The position numbers were made by a program, and so were the translations under genes. A DNA stretch of 64,000 nt from Exiguobacterium sp. s193 (GTDB taxonomy: Bacteria; Bacillota; Bacilli; Exiguobacteriales; Exiguobacteriaceae). Below are positions 35,805-46,341 of the stretch, in pieces; position 1 is the stretch's first letter, and each line of letters opens with the position of its first letter. The stretch spans positions 62,001-126,000 of the forward strand of contig NZ_JACSMR010000010.1 in assembly GCF_018618755.1 (NCBI RefSeq). Direction: 5' to 3'. The notes below the pieces were generated by a model. It saw nothing but the letters and a program-made list of their open reading frames with translations, did no database searches and was not told the origin of the DNA.

Positions 35805-36473
35805 CTATTCATAAATACTTTCCCCGACACGTTCCATTAAACCCGCGCGGTCGATAATCTCAATCGTCCGTTTCGTCCGGTCAATTAATCCCTCCCGGCT
35901 GAACTGGAGCAATACCCGGTTCAGGTGCCGGTAGCTCGTTCCGATCAAATCCGCTGCATCAACTAAATCCGTGACCGGCAGGGTTTGTTTTTCCGGTGTC
36001 ATCGACAACAGATAACTCGCGAGCCGGACTTCGACTGGATATAACAGGTTGAAGCTCATCGAGTGGGATTTCAGTTCGAATTTCATCGTGATCGTCTCGA
36101 GTAAAAAACGTAAGAATGCCGGATTGTCCGTTCCGACCTGTTCGAGTGCCGCATAACTGATTCGAAAGACTTGGACCGGTGTCACGGCCTCGACCGTATT
36201 CATCAAGGGGATACGACGGACATATTCGATATCGCCGATTAAATCAAACGGATGCTTAAAGGAAAGGACGAGCCGTCGTCCGGCCGCTGACATATGTGTG
36301 ATCTTCAACTTTCCTTCGACGAGCAAATACAGCTGTTTCGCGTCATCGCCCTGCTGGCACAAGTATTCGCCCGGTTCGACCTTGACGCATTCAAGATGAC
36401 GACGTAAGCGCTCGTCAAAGACATGCGTCAATTGAAAACGATCCAAGTATGTCGCAAGTCGCTCATCCTCCAC
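35805..36473 (-). CDS. Crp/Fnr family transcriptional regulator
   Basis: 222 residues. Cyclic-nucleotide-binding-like domain in residues 1-130 (EPGEYLCQQGDDAKQLYLLVEGKL) and a C-terminal helix-turn-helix (VDAADLIGTSYRHLNRVLLQF). There is no N-terminal Fnr cysteine cluster; a single Cys follows GEYL. GTG 36473 follows AAGGAGGG. It is sandwiched between two YdcZ-like transporters and probably controls them through the inverted repeat upstream of the operon. Confidence 0.85.
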   Translation of the reverse strand: MEDERLATYLDRFQLTHVFDERLRRHLECVKVEPGEYLCQQGDDAKQLYLLVEGKLKITHMSAAGRRLVLSFKHPFDLIGDIEYVRRIPLMNTVEAVTPVQVFRISYAALEQVGTDNPAFLRFLLETITMKFELKSHSMSFNLLYPVEVRLASYLLSMTPEKQTLPVTDLVDAADLIGTSYRHLNRVLLQFSREGLIDRTKRTIEIIDRAGLMERVGESIYE

Positions 36474-36485
36474 GCGAATCCCTCC

Positions 36486-36911
36486 TTATAGTTTCAAGAT
36501 CAAGACACCGCCGACCATCAACAAAATTCCGATGACTTGCGGCAACTGCAACCGACGTTTCATCATTCCGAACCAACCGTTCCAGTCAATCAACAGGGCC
36601 AGACCGAGCTGGGCAATCAAAAAGAGTGAAATCGTCAATGTCACACCCATCAAATGCACGGCTGTGATATTACTGAACAAAACAGCTGCCGCCAGTGCGC
36701 CTCCTGATAGATAAAGTGGCTTGACGTGACGCATCTCTTGAAACGTCCGGTCGCGTAAGGCGAATGTGATCAATAAGGCGACGATGAAGCCTGTCATTTG
36801 GGTCACGGTCGCTGCCTGCCAGGTCCCGATCCCATCACTGATTCGGGCATTGGCGACACTTTGGAGCGTCAGGAAAAAACCGCCGCTGATTGCAAAAAGG
36901 ATACCTCGCAT
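36486..36911 (-). CDS. YdcZ/DUF606 family membrane transporter, paralogue
   Basis: 141 residues from ATG 36911 (MRGILFAISGGFFLTLQSVA), with AAAGGAAGG eight bases upstream; the frame runs up to 36944. Five hydrophobic segments and the same opening pattern as the gene at 35322, so the two may assemble as a heteromer. First gene of the operon. Confidence 0.8.
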   Translation of the reverse strand: MRGILFAISGGFFLTLQSVANARISDGIGTWQAATVTQMTGFIVALLITFALRDRTFQEMRHVKPLYLSGGALAAAVLFSNITAVHLMGVTLTISLFLIAQLGLALLIDWNGWFGMMKRRLQLPQVIGILLMVGGVLILKL

Positions 36912-36947
36912 CTGTATCGCCTTCCTTTCGTTATCTTCTTTCATCCT

Positions 36948-36990
36948 ATCCTAAAACGATGGTGGATGATTGATAAAGGACATTTGTCCT
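36948..36990 (-). promoter_or_regulatory. promoter with activator-position inverted repeat for the YdcZ-Crp operon
   Basis: Minus strand: AGGACA-AA-TGTCCT (36990-36977), immediately followed by TTATCA as -35, a 17-bp spacer and TAGGAT as -10. The repeat is centred near -42, where class II Crp/Fnr activators bind. Regulation by the operon's own Crp-like protein is inferred. Confidence 0.5.
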
Positions 36991-37016
36991 GAACATAAAT
37001 TCATTCGTCGAAAACA

Positions 37017-37051
37017 CAAAACCGCCATGTCGACTTGACTGGCGGTTTTTT
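37017..37051 (-). terminator. terminator of the PhnA-like gene
   Basis: AAAACCGCC/GGCGGTTTT stem just beyond the stop codon. Confidence 0.7.
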
Positions 37052-37054
37052 ACA

Positions 37055-37393
37055 TCAGATTTTTTTAACGAACTCGGATTTTAACTTCATTGCGCCCAGT
37101 CCATCAATCTTGCAATCGATGTCGTGATCTCCCTCGACAAGACGGATTCCTTTCACACGTGTTCCTTGTTTGACGACAAGTGATGTCCCTTTGACCTTCA
37201 AGTCTTTGATGACCGTAATCGTATCACCGTCATGCAATTCGTTTCCGTTCGCGTCACGGATGACCGCCGTCTCTTCCGTCACGTCCGCTTCAGCCTGCGT
37301 CCATTCATGGGCACATTCCGGGCAGACGAACAAATTCCCATCTTCATATGTATAGCTCGATCCACAGTTCGGACAGTTTGGATATTCAGTCAT
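37055..37393 (-). CDS. PhnA/YjdM-like zinc-ribbon protein
   Basis: 112 residues from ATG 37393, with GGAGG upstream. An N-terminal zinc ribbon, [21 protein letters not shown], is followed by the conserved [31 protein letters not shown] and the C-terminal [14 protein letters not shown]. This is the PhnA domain family, named after an E. coli gene near the phosphonate cluster but not required for phosphonate use. Function unresolved. Confidence 0.88.
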   Translation of the reverse strand: MTEYPNCPNCGSSYTYEDGNLFVCPECAHEWTQAEADVTEETAVIRDANGNELHDGDTITVIKDLKVKGTSLVVKQGTRVKGIRLVEGDHDIDCKIDGLGAMKLKSEFVKKI

Positions 37394-37493
37394 GTGTGAT
37401 TCCTCCAAATCGTTCATCGTTTCTTCCCTGTTTAGTATAACGTGTCTGATGCTAATGTACGTCAAAAATCCGAACAACTCTCTACCAAAAATA

Positions 37494-37530
37494 AAAAAAC
37501 GGTCATCGTCAGACGATGACCGGCTTTAAT
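37494..37530 (-). terminator. terminator of the PPK2 gene
   Basis: CGGTCATCGTC/GACGATGACCG with a T run on the minus strand, at the stop codon. Confidence 0.8.
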
Positions 37531-38381
37531 TATTCATTTTCCAGCTTTTTGATTGCTTCATCTAGTTTTTCTTGATCCTCGTCCGACACTTTAGGAAACT
37601 TCGGATCGATGTCGCGTAAAACGTCATTCATCACTTCCGTCACGATGTAGCGGGCAAACCAATCATCGTCCGCAGGGAGGATGTGCCACGGCGCATACCC
37701 CGTCGATGTATGTGACAAGAGGTCCGCGAAGACGTCTTGATATTCTTGCCAGTGTTCCCGCTCCTCGACGTCACTGAACGAAAACTCGAAGTTCTTTTTC
37801 GGGTCTTTCATCCGTTCGAGCAACCGTTCCTTTTGTTTGTCTTTTGAGACGTTAAAGAGAAACTTGACGACACGGACGCCGTTCTCGACCAGGTACCGCT
37901 CGAAGTCATTGATTTGCCGGTACCGCATCTGCCAAACGTCCTGATTGTCCGGGAGCTCTTCCTCCTCAAGCAGATTATGAATCCGCGGCGCAATGACGTC
38001 TTCATAATACGAGCGGTTCAAAATCCCGACTTCGCCCTTGGCCGGCAACCCGTCATGAATTCGCCATAGGAAATCATGTTTTTGTTCTTCTTCTGACGGT
38101 TTCTTGACGGAAATCGTCTTCAAGCCCTGGGCATTCAGGTTTGAAAAGATATAGCTGATCGCTTCGTCCTTTCCACCGGCATCGATTGCCTGCAGGACGA
38201 CAAGAATGCCCTGCTTTTCTTCTGCATGAAGCCGCCAATGTAGCTCTTTCAATTCCTCAACGCTATCTGGAATGTATGTCTTGAGTAATTGCTCTTCAGA
38301 AATCCGGTCCGGATCAGACGTCTTATAGTCCGACAAACGAACGGTTGCGCCAGGTGTGACTTGATGTTTTTTGATGTCCAC
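37530..38381 (-). CDS. polyphosphate kinase 2 family protein (PPK2)
   Basis: 283 residues. Uses polyphosphate to phosphorylate nucleotides (or the reverse). Walker A-like VVLQAIDAGGKDEAI at about 65, the lid and Walker B region ILNRSYYEDVIAPRI, and KFLFNVSKDKQKERLLERM with the basic cluster near residue 190. Matches single-domain PPK2, whose preference for AMP or ADP cannot be read from sequence by eye. Single gene with terminator. Confidence 0.88.
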   Translation of the reverse strand: MDIKKHQVTPGATVRLSDYKTSDPDRISEEQLLKTYIPDSVEELKELHWRLHAEEKQGILVVLQAIDAGGKDEAISYIFSNLNAQGLKTISVKKPSEEEQKHDFLWRIHDGLPAKGEVGILNRSYYEDVIAPRIHNLLEEEELPDNQDVWQMRYRQINDFERYLVENGVRVVKFLFNVSKDKQKERLLERMKDPKKNFEFSFSDVEEREHWQEYQDVFADLLSHTSTGYAPWHILPADDDWFARYIVTEVMNDVLRDIDPKFPKVSDEDQEKLDEAIKKLENE

Positions 38382-38467
38382 TCTTACTCCCCCTCAACTT
38401 TCACTTCCTCTGAAAGTTATACCCTGAGAAGGAATCCTAAAAACTCGTTCAGATGAACTTAACTTTC

Positions 38468-38482
38468 AATGATAATCATTTC
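38468..38482 (-). promoter_or_regulatory. Fur-box-like half site upstream of the PPK2 gene
   Basis: AATGATAATCATT, a palindrome that matches the core of TGATAATNATTATCA in its first half; the second half diverges. About 90 bp upstream of the PPK2 start. Confidence 0.2.
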
Positions 38483-38487
38483 ACTGC

Positions 38488-39495
38488 TTACTTTTTTTGT
38501 GGAGTTGAGACTGGAACCAGCTGTTTGAAATGCGCATCGATGGTCGCTGCGACACGGAGACCGGATATGATGGCACTCTCAACGCGTGTCCGTCCCGATG
38601 TATCATCTGCTTCAAGGAAGGCATCCCCGGCAAGCCACAGCGGATGGTGATTCAGCTTTAGAAATGGCGTGCGGAAGACATCGCGTGCCTGGGCATAACG
38701 CCATCGTTTTAACTGACGGGAGACAATTTCGACGGGACCGAGTTGTGCTTGGAGGAGCCGTTCGATTTCAGCAAGCGTGACCGCCTCTTCTTTTTCATAC
38801 CAGGCTTCACTCCACTCACCCGTCATGTAGACACTCAGTAACGGCGTCGCCGAGATTTCTTTTTCTGCGTTGTTGACGAGCTTCAGCATCCCAGGGACAA
38901 GCCCTTCGTCCGCCAGACCGACCTGTCCAATTTCGAGCGGTTCTTTCAGTTCAAACAGGCCGACGAATGTCGGTTCGAACGTGACGCGGCCTAACGCTGT
39001 ATGATCGGTTGCGTCCAGCGTCAGTCGGGACGCTTGCAGTAAGTCATAGGCTTGCGGGACCGGTGCTGTCACGAGCATCGCGTCATAGACCCGTGTCTGG
39101 CTCGCTGAAATCGTCCGCATGGAAACCGTGTCCGCTTCAATCCGTCCGACCTGTTCATTCAAGTGGACGGGAATATCACGTGCAATCGACTGAACGAGTT
39201 GATTCATCCCGTTAATCGCGATATACCGCGGAAAATCATCGCCGAACCATTTCCGGATTAATCCGCGTTCGAGCCATTCATCGACTTCCTGCGCCAATTC
39301 ATCCGTCCGGACGGTGAAAAAGACAGCACCGTGGTCCGCCGTTCCCTGATCGATTCGTCGTGTCGCCATGCGTCCCCCGACGCTTTGGCTTTTTTCGATG
39401 ATCTCGACCTCGTACCCCTCGACTTGTAATTGGCGTGCAGCAAACGTCCCCGCGAGTCCACCGCCGATAATTCCGATTCGTTTTGGTTGTTCCAT
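38488..39495 (-). CDS. FAD-dependent amine oxidase / renalase-like oxidoreductase
   Basis: 335 residues. N-terminal dinucleotide fold RIGIIGGGLAGTFAARQL, then EIIEKSQSVGGRMATRR, the GG-R motif of amine oxidases. TADHGAVFFTVRTDEL matches renalase-like proteins, and the C-terminal FAD block is PLWLAGDAFLEADDTSGRTRVESAI. Cytosolic. Substrate unknown; renalase-type enzymes oxidise misreduced NAD(P)H isomers. Ends the ordinary gene block before the CRISPR array. Confidence 0.82.
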   Translation of the reverse strand: MEQPKRIGIIGGGLAGTFAARQLQVEGYEVEIIEKSQSVGGRMATRRIDQGTADHGAVFFTVRTDELAQEVDEWLERGLIRKWFGDDFPRYIAINGMNQLVQSIARDIPVHLNEQVGRIEADTVSMRTISASQTRVYDAMLVTAPVPQAYDLLQASRLTLDATDHTALGRVTFEPTFVGLFELKEPLEIGQVGLADEGLVPGMLKLVNNAEKEISATPLLSVYMTGEWSEAWYEKEEAVTLAEIERLLQAQLGPVEIVSRQLKRWRYAQARDVFRTPFLKLNHHPLWLAGDAFLEADDTSGRTRVESAIISGLRVAATIDAHFKQLVPVSTPQKK

Positions 39496-39648
39496 CTGAT
39501 ATCTCCCCCTCTACTTGCTTCATTTCCACAAGTATAGCGGTTTCATCATTGAGTGACGCTTTTTAACGTCCTTTGAATATGCTTCACATTCATGCACGCG
39601 CAAAGAGTACGATTTTCGGGGGTCAGAGGCCCGCTGTCAATCAGTCGT

Positions 39649-42600
39649 ATTTCAATCCACGCACTCACGAGTAGTGCGACGTTAAAAGTCGATGGATTTA
39701 CAAGGATAACGATATTTCAATCCACGCACTCACGAGGAGTGCGACAATGTTCGCCTGGTTATCACGACCGATAGCAAAGATTTCAATCCACGCACTCACG
39801 AGGAGTGCGACGCCCGCGAATCGTCTTCACGCTCGGCTCTGATTTATTTCAATCCACGCACTCACGAGGAGTGCGACGCCATGAAAGACAAAACAAAAGG
39901 TCTTGACCTCATTTCAATCCACGCACTCACGAGGAGTGCGACTGTATTATATTATTAGTAACCAATTCAGAGGAGTATTTCAATCCACGCACTCACGAGG
40001 AGTGCGACAGGATGCCGATAGGAAGGAAAAACGAGACAACAGCATTTCAATCCACGCACTCACGAGGAGTGCGACTATGGCTGATACCGTCGAACAACAA
40101 GCCGACTATATTTCAATCCACGCACTCACGAGGAGTGCGACACGCCGAACGTTTCCTCGATGCCTACGTCATGCTATTTCAATCCACGCACTCACGAGGA
40201 GTGCGACAAGGTAGATGAATCACTTACTCACGAGTGATCAAATTTCAATCCACGCACTCACGAGGAGTGCGACACGGAGACGACAAGTGTCCTCGAAGTC
40301 ATCTACATATTTCAATCCACGCACTCACGAGGAGTGCGACTGACGTCAAGATTTCGTAAAGTTAAGGATATTAGAATTTCAATCCACGCACTCACGAGGA
40401 GTGCGACCCGCCGGATCGATGGCTTTCTTTTCGACCGTGTCATTTCAATCCACGCACTCACGAGGAGTGCGACACGCCATCAATTCTGATTACGTCAAAG
40501 CAGGTACATTTCAATCCACGCACTCACGAGGAGTGCGACAATGAACTTCAAGGCATCGATCAGTTCCTCGACATTTCAATCCACGCACTCACGAGGAGTG
40601 CGACTAAATCTGATTTACTACCGCTATAAACCAGTTGAATTTCAATCCACGCACTCACGAGTAGTGCGACAGACTTGGTCTTTCGTCAGACCGAACGTTT
40701 TCGAATTTCAATCCACGCACTCACGAGGAGTGCGACGCGCTGGGCGATGGATGAGATCCGCAAGAACGAAATTTCAATCCACGCACTCACGAGGAGTGCG
40801 ACATCAAAGTAATTCTTGACCGTGTGATACGTCGTATTTCAATCCACGCACTCACGAGGAGTGCGACGTTTAAATGGAATCATCGACTGGGCATCATAGA
40901 TATTTCAATCCACGCACTCACGAGGAGTGCGACGCAACGCTTGTTCGAACGCGACTTCGACGTCACTATTTCAATCCACGCACTCACGAGGAGTGCGACG
41001 GACGGCGGTGCTTGGAAGAACGAAGCCATCCGATTTCAATCCACGCACTCACGAGGAGTGCGACCAGAGAGCCAACCGCCAATATCAGAACCTAAATCAA
41101 TTTCAATCCACGCACTCACGAGGAGTGCGACTATGTCCGTATCTAAAGATAAGGATCTGCCTTGGTATTTCAATCCACGCACTCACGAGGAGTGCGACGC
41201 CATTCGACGACAGCAAGCCAGCGGCAAGCCAATTTCAATCCACGCACTCACGAGGAGTGCGACTTCATATTATCGCGGAGGTGATTTAAGATGGCTAAGA
41301 TTTCAATCCACGCACTCACGAGGAGTGCGACCCGTCAAACGTTGGCTCGGCAAGGCAGGGATCGTATTTCAATCCACGCACTCACGAGGAGTGCGACGGA
41401 GATGACGGACTTGATCGCAGACATCGCATTCATTTCAATCCACGCACTCACGAGGAGTGCGACGTTGCGCTGGCATTTTCCGCGTCCCATACTCCACATT
41501 TCAATCCACGCACTCACGAGGAGTGCGACCCGTCCTCGACGAGATGCGACGGGTGCAGCAAGAATTTCAATCCACGCACTCACGAGGAGTGCGACGATTG
41601 TTTGCGCTTGGCGTCGATGCCAGCGAGCATTTATTTCAATCCACGCACTCACGAGGAGTGCGACTGCTAGCAACAAGCGGTCATAGGTAAACTCCACATT
41701 TCAATCCACGCACTCACGAGGAGTGCGACGCCTTGTATCTTTTGCGTATCGTCATCCCACGTGAATTTCAATCCACGCACTCACGAGGAGTGCGACCGCA
41801 AGCTCACAACCAGTGAGGTCAACCATTCCATTTCAATCCACGCACTCACGAGGAGTGCGACCGTAATGAACGTAGCTTTGACTTCCCCGAACGTCATTTC
41901 AATCCACGCACTCACGAGGAGTGCGACTGTCTCGTCCAGTCCACCTTGCGAGATCAAGGCGATTTCAATCCACGCACTCACGAGGAGTGCGACCTCGCCC
42001 GACATCGGCACAAAGCGGAACCTTCCCATTTCAATCCACGCACTCACGAGGAGTGCGACGGAGGACGCCTTGCGCGATCCATTACCACTGCGTATTTCAA
42101 TCCACGCACTCACGAGGAGTGCGACTAATACACTTGGCGCACATAAAACCTTTCATTTTATTTCAATCCACGCACTCACGAGGAGTGCGACCCCGAATAC
42201 TAACAGGGGGGTAGAAAATACATCACATTTCAATCCACGCACTCACGAGGAGTGCGACTGATAAGTTCTTTCTCAAAATTGCTTTCATTCCCATTTCAAT
42301 CCACGCACTCACGAGGAGTGCGACTCGCTGGACGTTTACAAAGGCGTTTCGTGCCGATATTTCAATCCACGCACTCACGAGGAGTGCGACTGTGAAAGTT
42401 CCGATGCAGGTGCAGGAGGTACAGGATATTTCAATCCACGCACTCACGAGGAGTGCGACTAAGGGGGGTGGGATAAAATGGCTAACGAAAACATTTCAAT
42501 CCACGCACTCACGAGGAGTGCGACCGACGCGCTCACTGGCTACGATCTCGAAGACATGATTTCAATCCACGCACTCACGAGGAGTGCGACCGGTCGTTGA

Positions 42601-45600
42601 TGCGAAGGTGGTCGACGACAAGGTATTTCAATCCACGCACTCACGAGGAGTGCGACCGACCGTCCCTTCACGGGGCAGGATGGCAAACGCATTTCAATCC
42701 ACGCACTCACGAGGAGTGCGACTGCGGTACGTGCCGCCATCCCACAACTCTCGTTCATTTCAATCCACGCACTCACGAGGAGTGCGACCGGGATGCACTT
42801 GTTAATTGATTCACCTGGCGCAAATTTCAATCCACGCACTCACGAGGAGTGCGACCGATTAAACCGATGACACCGACCACACCCGTGACATTTCAATCCA
42901 CGCACTCACGAGGAGTGCGACCGTGACGGGCGATCATGTAGCCGCCGTCTTTGCATTTCAATCCACGCACTCACGAGGAGTGCGACACACATGGCAGACG
43001 CATCCCACCTGCTCGATGCATTTCAATCCACGCACTCACGAGGAGTGCGACGTGCCCTCGGCATCCACTCCCCATCACGCTGGATATTTCAATCCACGCA
43101 CTCACGAGGAGTGCGACTGGTAAAGTCCCAGTACCGAAGCCCGCGAAAGCCATTTCAATCCACGCACTCACGAGGAGTGCGACCAGAAACTCGCGGAAAT
43201 CAAAACGTTTTGGGATGAATTTCAATCCACGCACTCACGAGGAGTGCGACGGTAAAATCTTTTTCGAATCAGTCGCTCATCTAATTTCAATCCACGCACT
43301 CACGAGGAGTGCGACTGATCTAGTTGTTTTCGATGCTGAACACTCTACTATTTCAATCCACGCACTCACGAGGAGTGCGACAGCCGTGTGCTCGGCATCG
43401 ATTCCGGCGTGACCGATTTCAATCCACGCACTCACGAGGAGTGCGACGGGAACAGAAATGAACACAACGGGGAGTCGCATTAATTTCAATCCACGCACTC
43501 ACGAGGAGTGCGACAGACACGTTCGCTGCCTTACGATCCGTCGGCCGTATTTCAATCCACGCACTCACGAGGAGTGCGACAATACATAGATGTAGCCTCC
43601 TCGTTTATTTGTAATTTCAATCCACGCACTCACGAGGAGTGCGACGACAGATTGACCTCGGGAGCAGCTACACGAAGCGATTTCAATCCACGCACTCACG
43701 AGGAGTGCGACACCGTCCGCTTTCGCCTGTTCCCGCGAGTCATGGATTTCAATCCACGCACTCACGAGGAGTGCGACGGCTGCAAGGAAGAACGGTATGA
43801 CGAAGGTTATTGATTTCAATCCACGCACTCACGAGGAGTGCGACTGAATATCGGGGATGGGACGAGTAACCAGCTTACATTTCAATCCACGCACTCACGA
43901 GGAGTGCGACCTTAGCTGATGCCGTTGATCGCATCGTATCAACTATTTCAATCCACGCACTCACGAGGAGTGCGACGAGTTTGAAAAACTTGTGGCAAAA
44001 GAACAAGAAATTTCAATCCACGCACTCACGAGGAGTGCGACTCCTTTTCGTAGTTCCTCGTACTCGTATGCGATATTTCAATCCACGCACTCACGAGGAG
44101 TGCGACCCTCGAGCAAGTTCGGGTCCGTCGGTTCGTAGTTCATTTCAATCCACGCACTCACGAGGAGTGCGACAGACCGTCGCCCGGCTCGTCGCCGCTC
44201 TACAAGGTTCATTTCAATCCACGCACTCACGAGGAGTGCGACGCGCCGTCAACAGTGGTATCGGTGACCCAGTCGGAATTTCAATCCACGCACTCACGAG
44301 GAGTGCGACTCTGGATTCTTCGACTGCCGCTTGACGAGGTAACCATTTCAATCCACGCACTCACGAGGAGTGCGACCTCTCAGGTCGTCTCATTTCCAAT
44401 CCAAGTTCCTATTTCAATCCACGCACTCACGAGGAGTGCGACCCGATACCAGTGGCGACTGCTCCTGCGACGACGAATTTCAATCCACGCACTCACGAGG
44501 AGTGCGACAAGGCTTTACCACCTCGCATCGTCGCGCGTAAACATTTCAATCCACGCACTCACGAGGAGTGCGACTTAAACAAGCTATCTAACAACTCGGT
44601 ATCGCCTATTTCAATCCACGCACTCACGAGGAGTGCGACGCCTGTAAAGCCACCGAGGGCTTCCATGACGCGTATTTCAATCCACGCACTCACGAGGAGT
44701 GCGACGTCATTGTAAATTACTACGATCGCATGGCTAAGATTTCAATCCACGCACTCACGAGGAGTGCGACTGAACGTACGGGTCAGGAGTTCTCGCTCGA
44801 TATATTTCAATCCACGCACTCACGAGGAGTGCGACGGGGCATTTATTTATGTATAATCATGAAATTTGTATTTCAATCCACGCACTCACGAGGAGTGCGA
44901 CGTAGGAGATACAGACGGAGCAGCAAAGACAGACGATTTCAATCCACGCACTCACGAGGAGTGCGACTTCCATCCCCTACCGTGTTTGAAATGCCTGTGA
45001 TATTTCAATCCACGCACTCACGAGGAGTGCGACCGGCGTATTTTGTATATTGTCTATCTGAGTATGCTATTTCAATCCACGCACTCACGAGGAGTGCGAC
45101 ATTCGCATGGCTGCCATCCGTTTGGCGTTCCGACGGATTTCAATCCACGCACTCACGAGGAGTGCGACTTTCCAAACAACTTTGCAAAACAACGTACAAG
45201 TAATTTCAATCCACGCACTCACGAGGAGTGCGACCTATGGTCGTGCCGACATCAAGAAAGCCATCATTATTTCAATCCACGCACTCACGAGGAGTGCGAC
45301 GCGTTGCCGACTTCTTCAGGGCTGATGTAGTTCCGATTTCAATCCACGCACTCACGAGGAGTGCGACAGACACGGCGCGACGCTGCCATCGCCTCGTACG
45401 TATTTCAATCCACGCACTCACGAGGAGTGCGACGGCTACAAAAATTCGACGACGATCAGCTTGATGATTTCAATCCACGCACTCACGAGGAGTGCGACCG
45501 GACCGCTCAACATCACCGGCGACCTCGTGCAGGAATTTCAATCCACGCACTCACGAGGAGTGCGACAAACATGAGCGCCTACACTTAGTAGTGCGATGGC

Positions 45601-46160
45601 ATTTCAATCCACGCACTCACGAGGAGTGCGACACGTCGGGGTCCGTCAGGTATTCCTGCTCGCGTGCATTTCAATCCACGCACTCACGAGGAGTGCGACC
45701 GATTCGGATTTCAACGTATATGTCATCAATCTAATTTCAATCCACGCACTCACGAGGAGTGCGACTCGCCCAAACGACAATCGAACGACTCCAGCACGAA
45801 TTTCAATCCACGCACTCACGAGGAGTGCGACGATTGGATATGAGTAAGGACAACATGAGCAAGTTAATTTCAATCCACGCACTCACGAGGAGTGCGACGA
45901 AGAGTGAGATTGAGATTCTCGAGATGCGGCTATTTCAATCCACGCACTCACGAGGAGTGCGACTCTTTAGTGCGGATGACAGTGGATACGTGTACGTATT
46001 TCAATCCACGCACTCACGAGGAGTGCGACCGCGACCAGTGCCCCGTCGAAGTCATCTTCTTCATTTCAATCCACGCACTCACGAGGAGTGCGACAGGATT
46101 TTTTCGCGAACGTCAACACGGATTTAGGATTTCAATCCACGCACTCACGAGGAGTGCGAC
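39649..46160 (-). CRISPR. type I-C CRISPR array, 99 repeats and 98 spacers
   Basis: Repeats are 32 bp, first 39649-39680, last 46129-46160, mean period 66.1 bp, spacers 33-37 bp. Read on the minus strand the repeat begins GTCGCACTCC and ends TGGATTGAAAT, the standard type I-C form. It has a 7-bp stem CGCACTC/GAGTGCG around CTCGT. Cleavage at the base of the stem leaves the 11-base 5' handle TGGATTGAAAT. All repeats are identical by eye, except 39649 and 40639, which have T for G in the loop-side pair. Transcription runs right to left from the leader at 46161, so the spacers near 46100 are the newest. Confidence 0.97.
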
Positions 46161-46284
46161 AGCTAAAATGGTCATAAAAATGACTATGACCTCATTTTTA
46201 GCGAAGGTACGTTCGTACATGGTAGGGAAACATCGTTTTTAAAAATCAAATCATCTGTTTCCCTTTATTTTTACGCAAAAAAAT
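46161..46284 (-). promoter_or_regulatory. CRISPR leader
   Basis: AT-rich, no gene. It touches the first repeat with a large inverted repeat: AGCTAAAAT-GGTCAT at 46161-46176 against ATGACC and ATTTTTAGC ending at 46202. Next come GTACGTTCGTAC (46208-46219) and GGGAAACA/TGTTTCCC (46225-46263). Assigned as the leader because the array and cas operon share direction and this lies between them. Confidence 0.8.
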
Positions 46285-46331
46285 AGGTGCGAATCGAACT
46301 ATGAATTCATGTGTACTTCATATTCGCACCT
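46276..46331 (-). terminator. terminator of the cas operon
   Basis: AGGTGCGAAT/ATTCGCACCT perfect 10-bp stem, loop of 27 bases, T run on the minus strand. Separates cas2 from the leader. Confidence 0.7.
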
Positions 46332-46341
46332 GTCGAATGTT

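Noticed and set aside
38468-38482. Fur regulation of the PPK2 gene as a finding
   Set aside because: Only half of the Fur site matches and the distance to the start is large; kept as a low-confidence feature only.
39592-46242. Many open frames of 60-190 codons across the array, on both strands
   Set aside because: They are translations of the CRISPR repeat (FQSTHSRGVR, ISIHALTRSAT, VALLVSAWIEM) and not genes.
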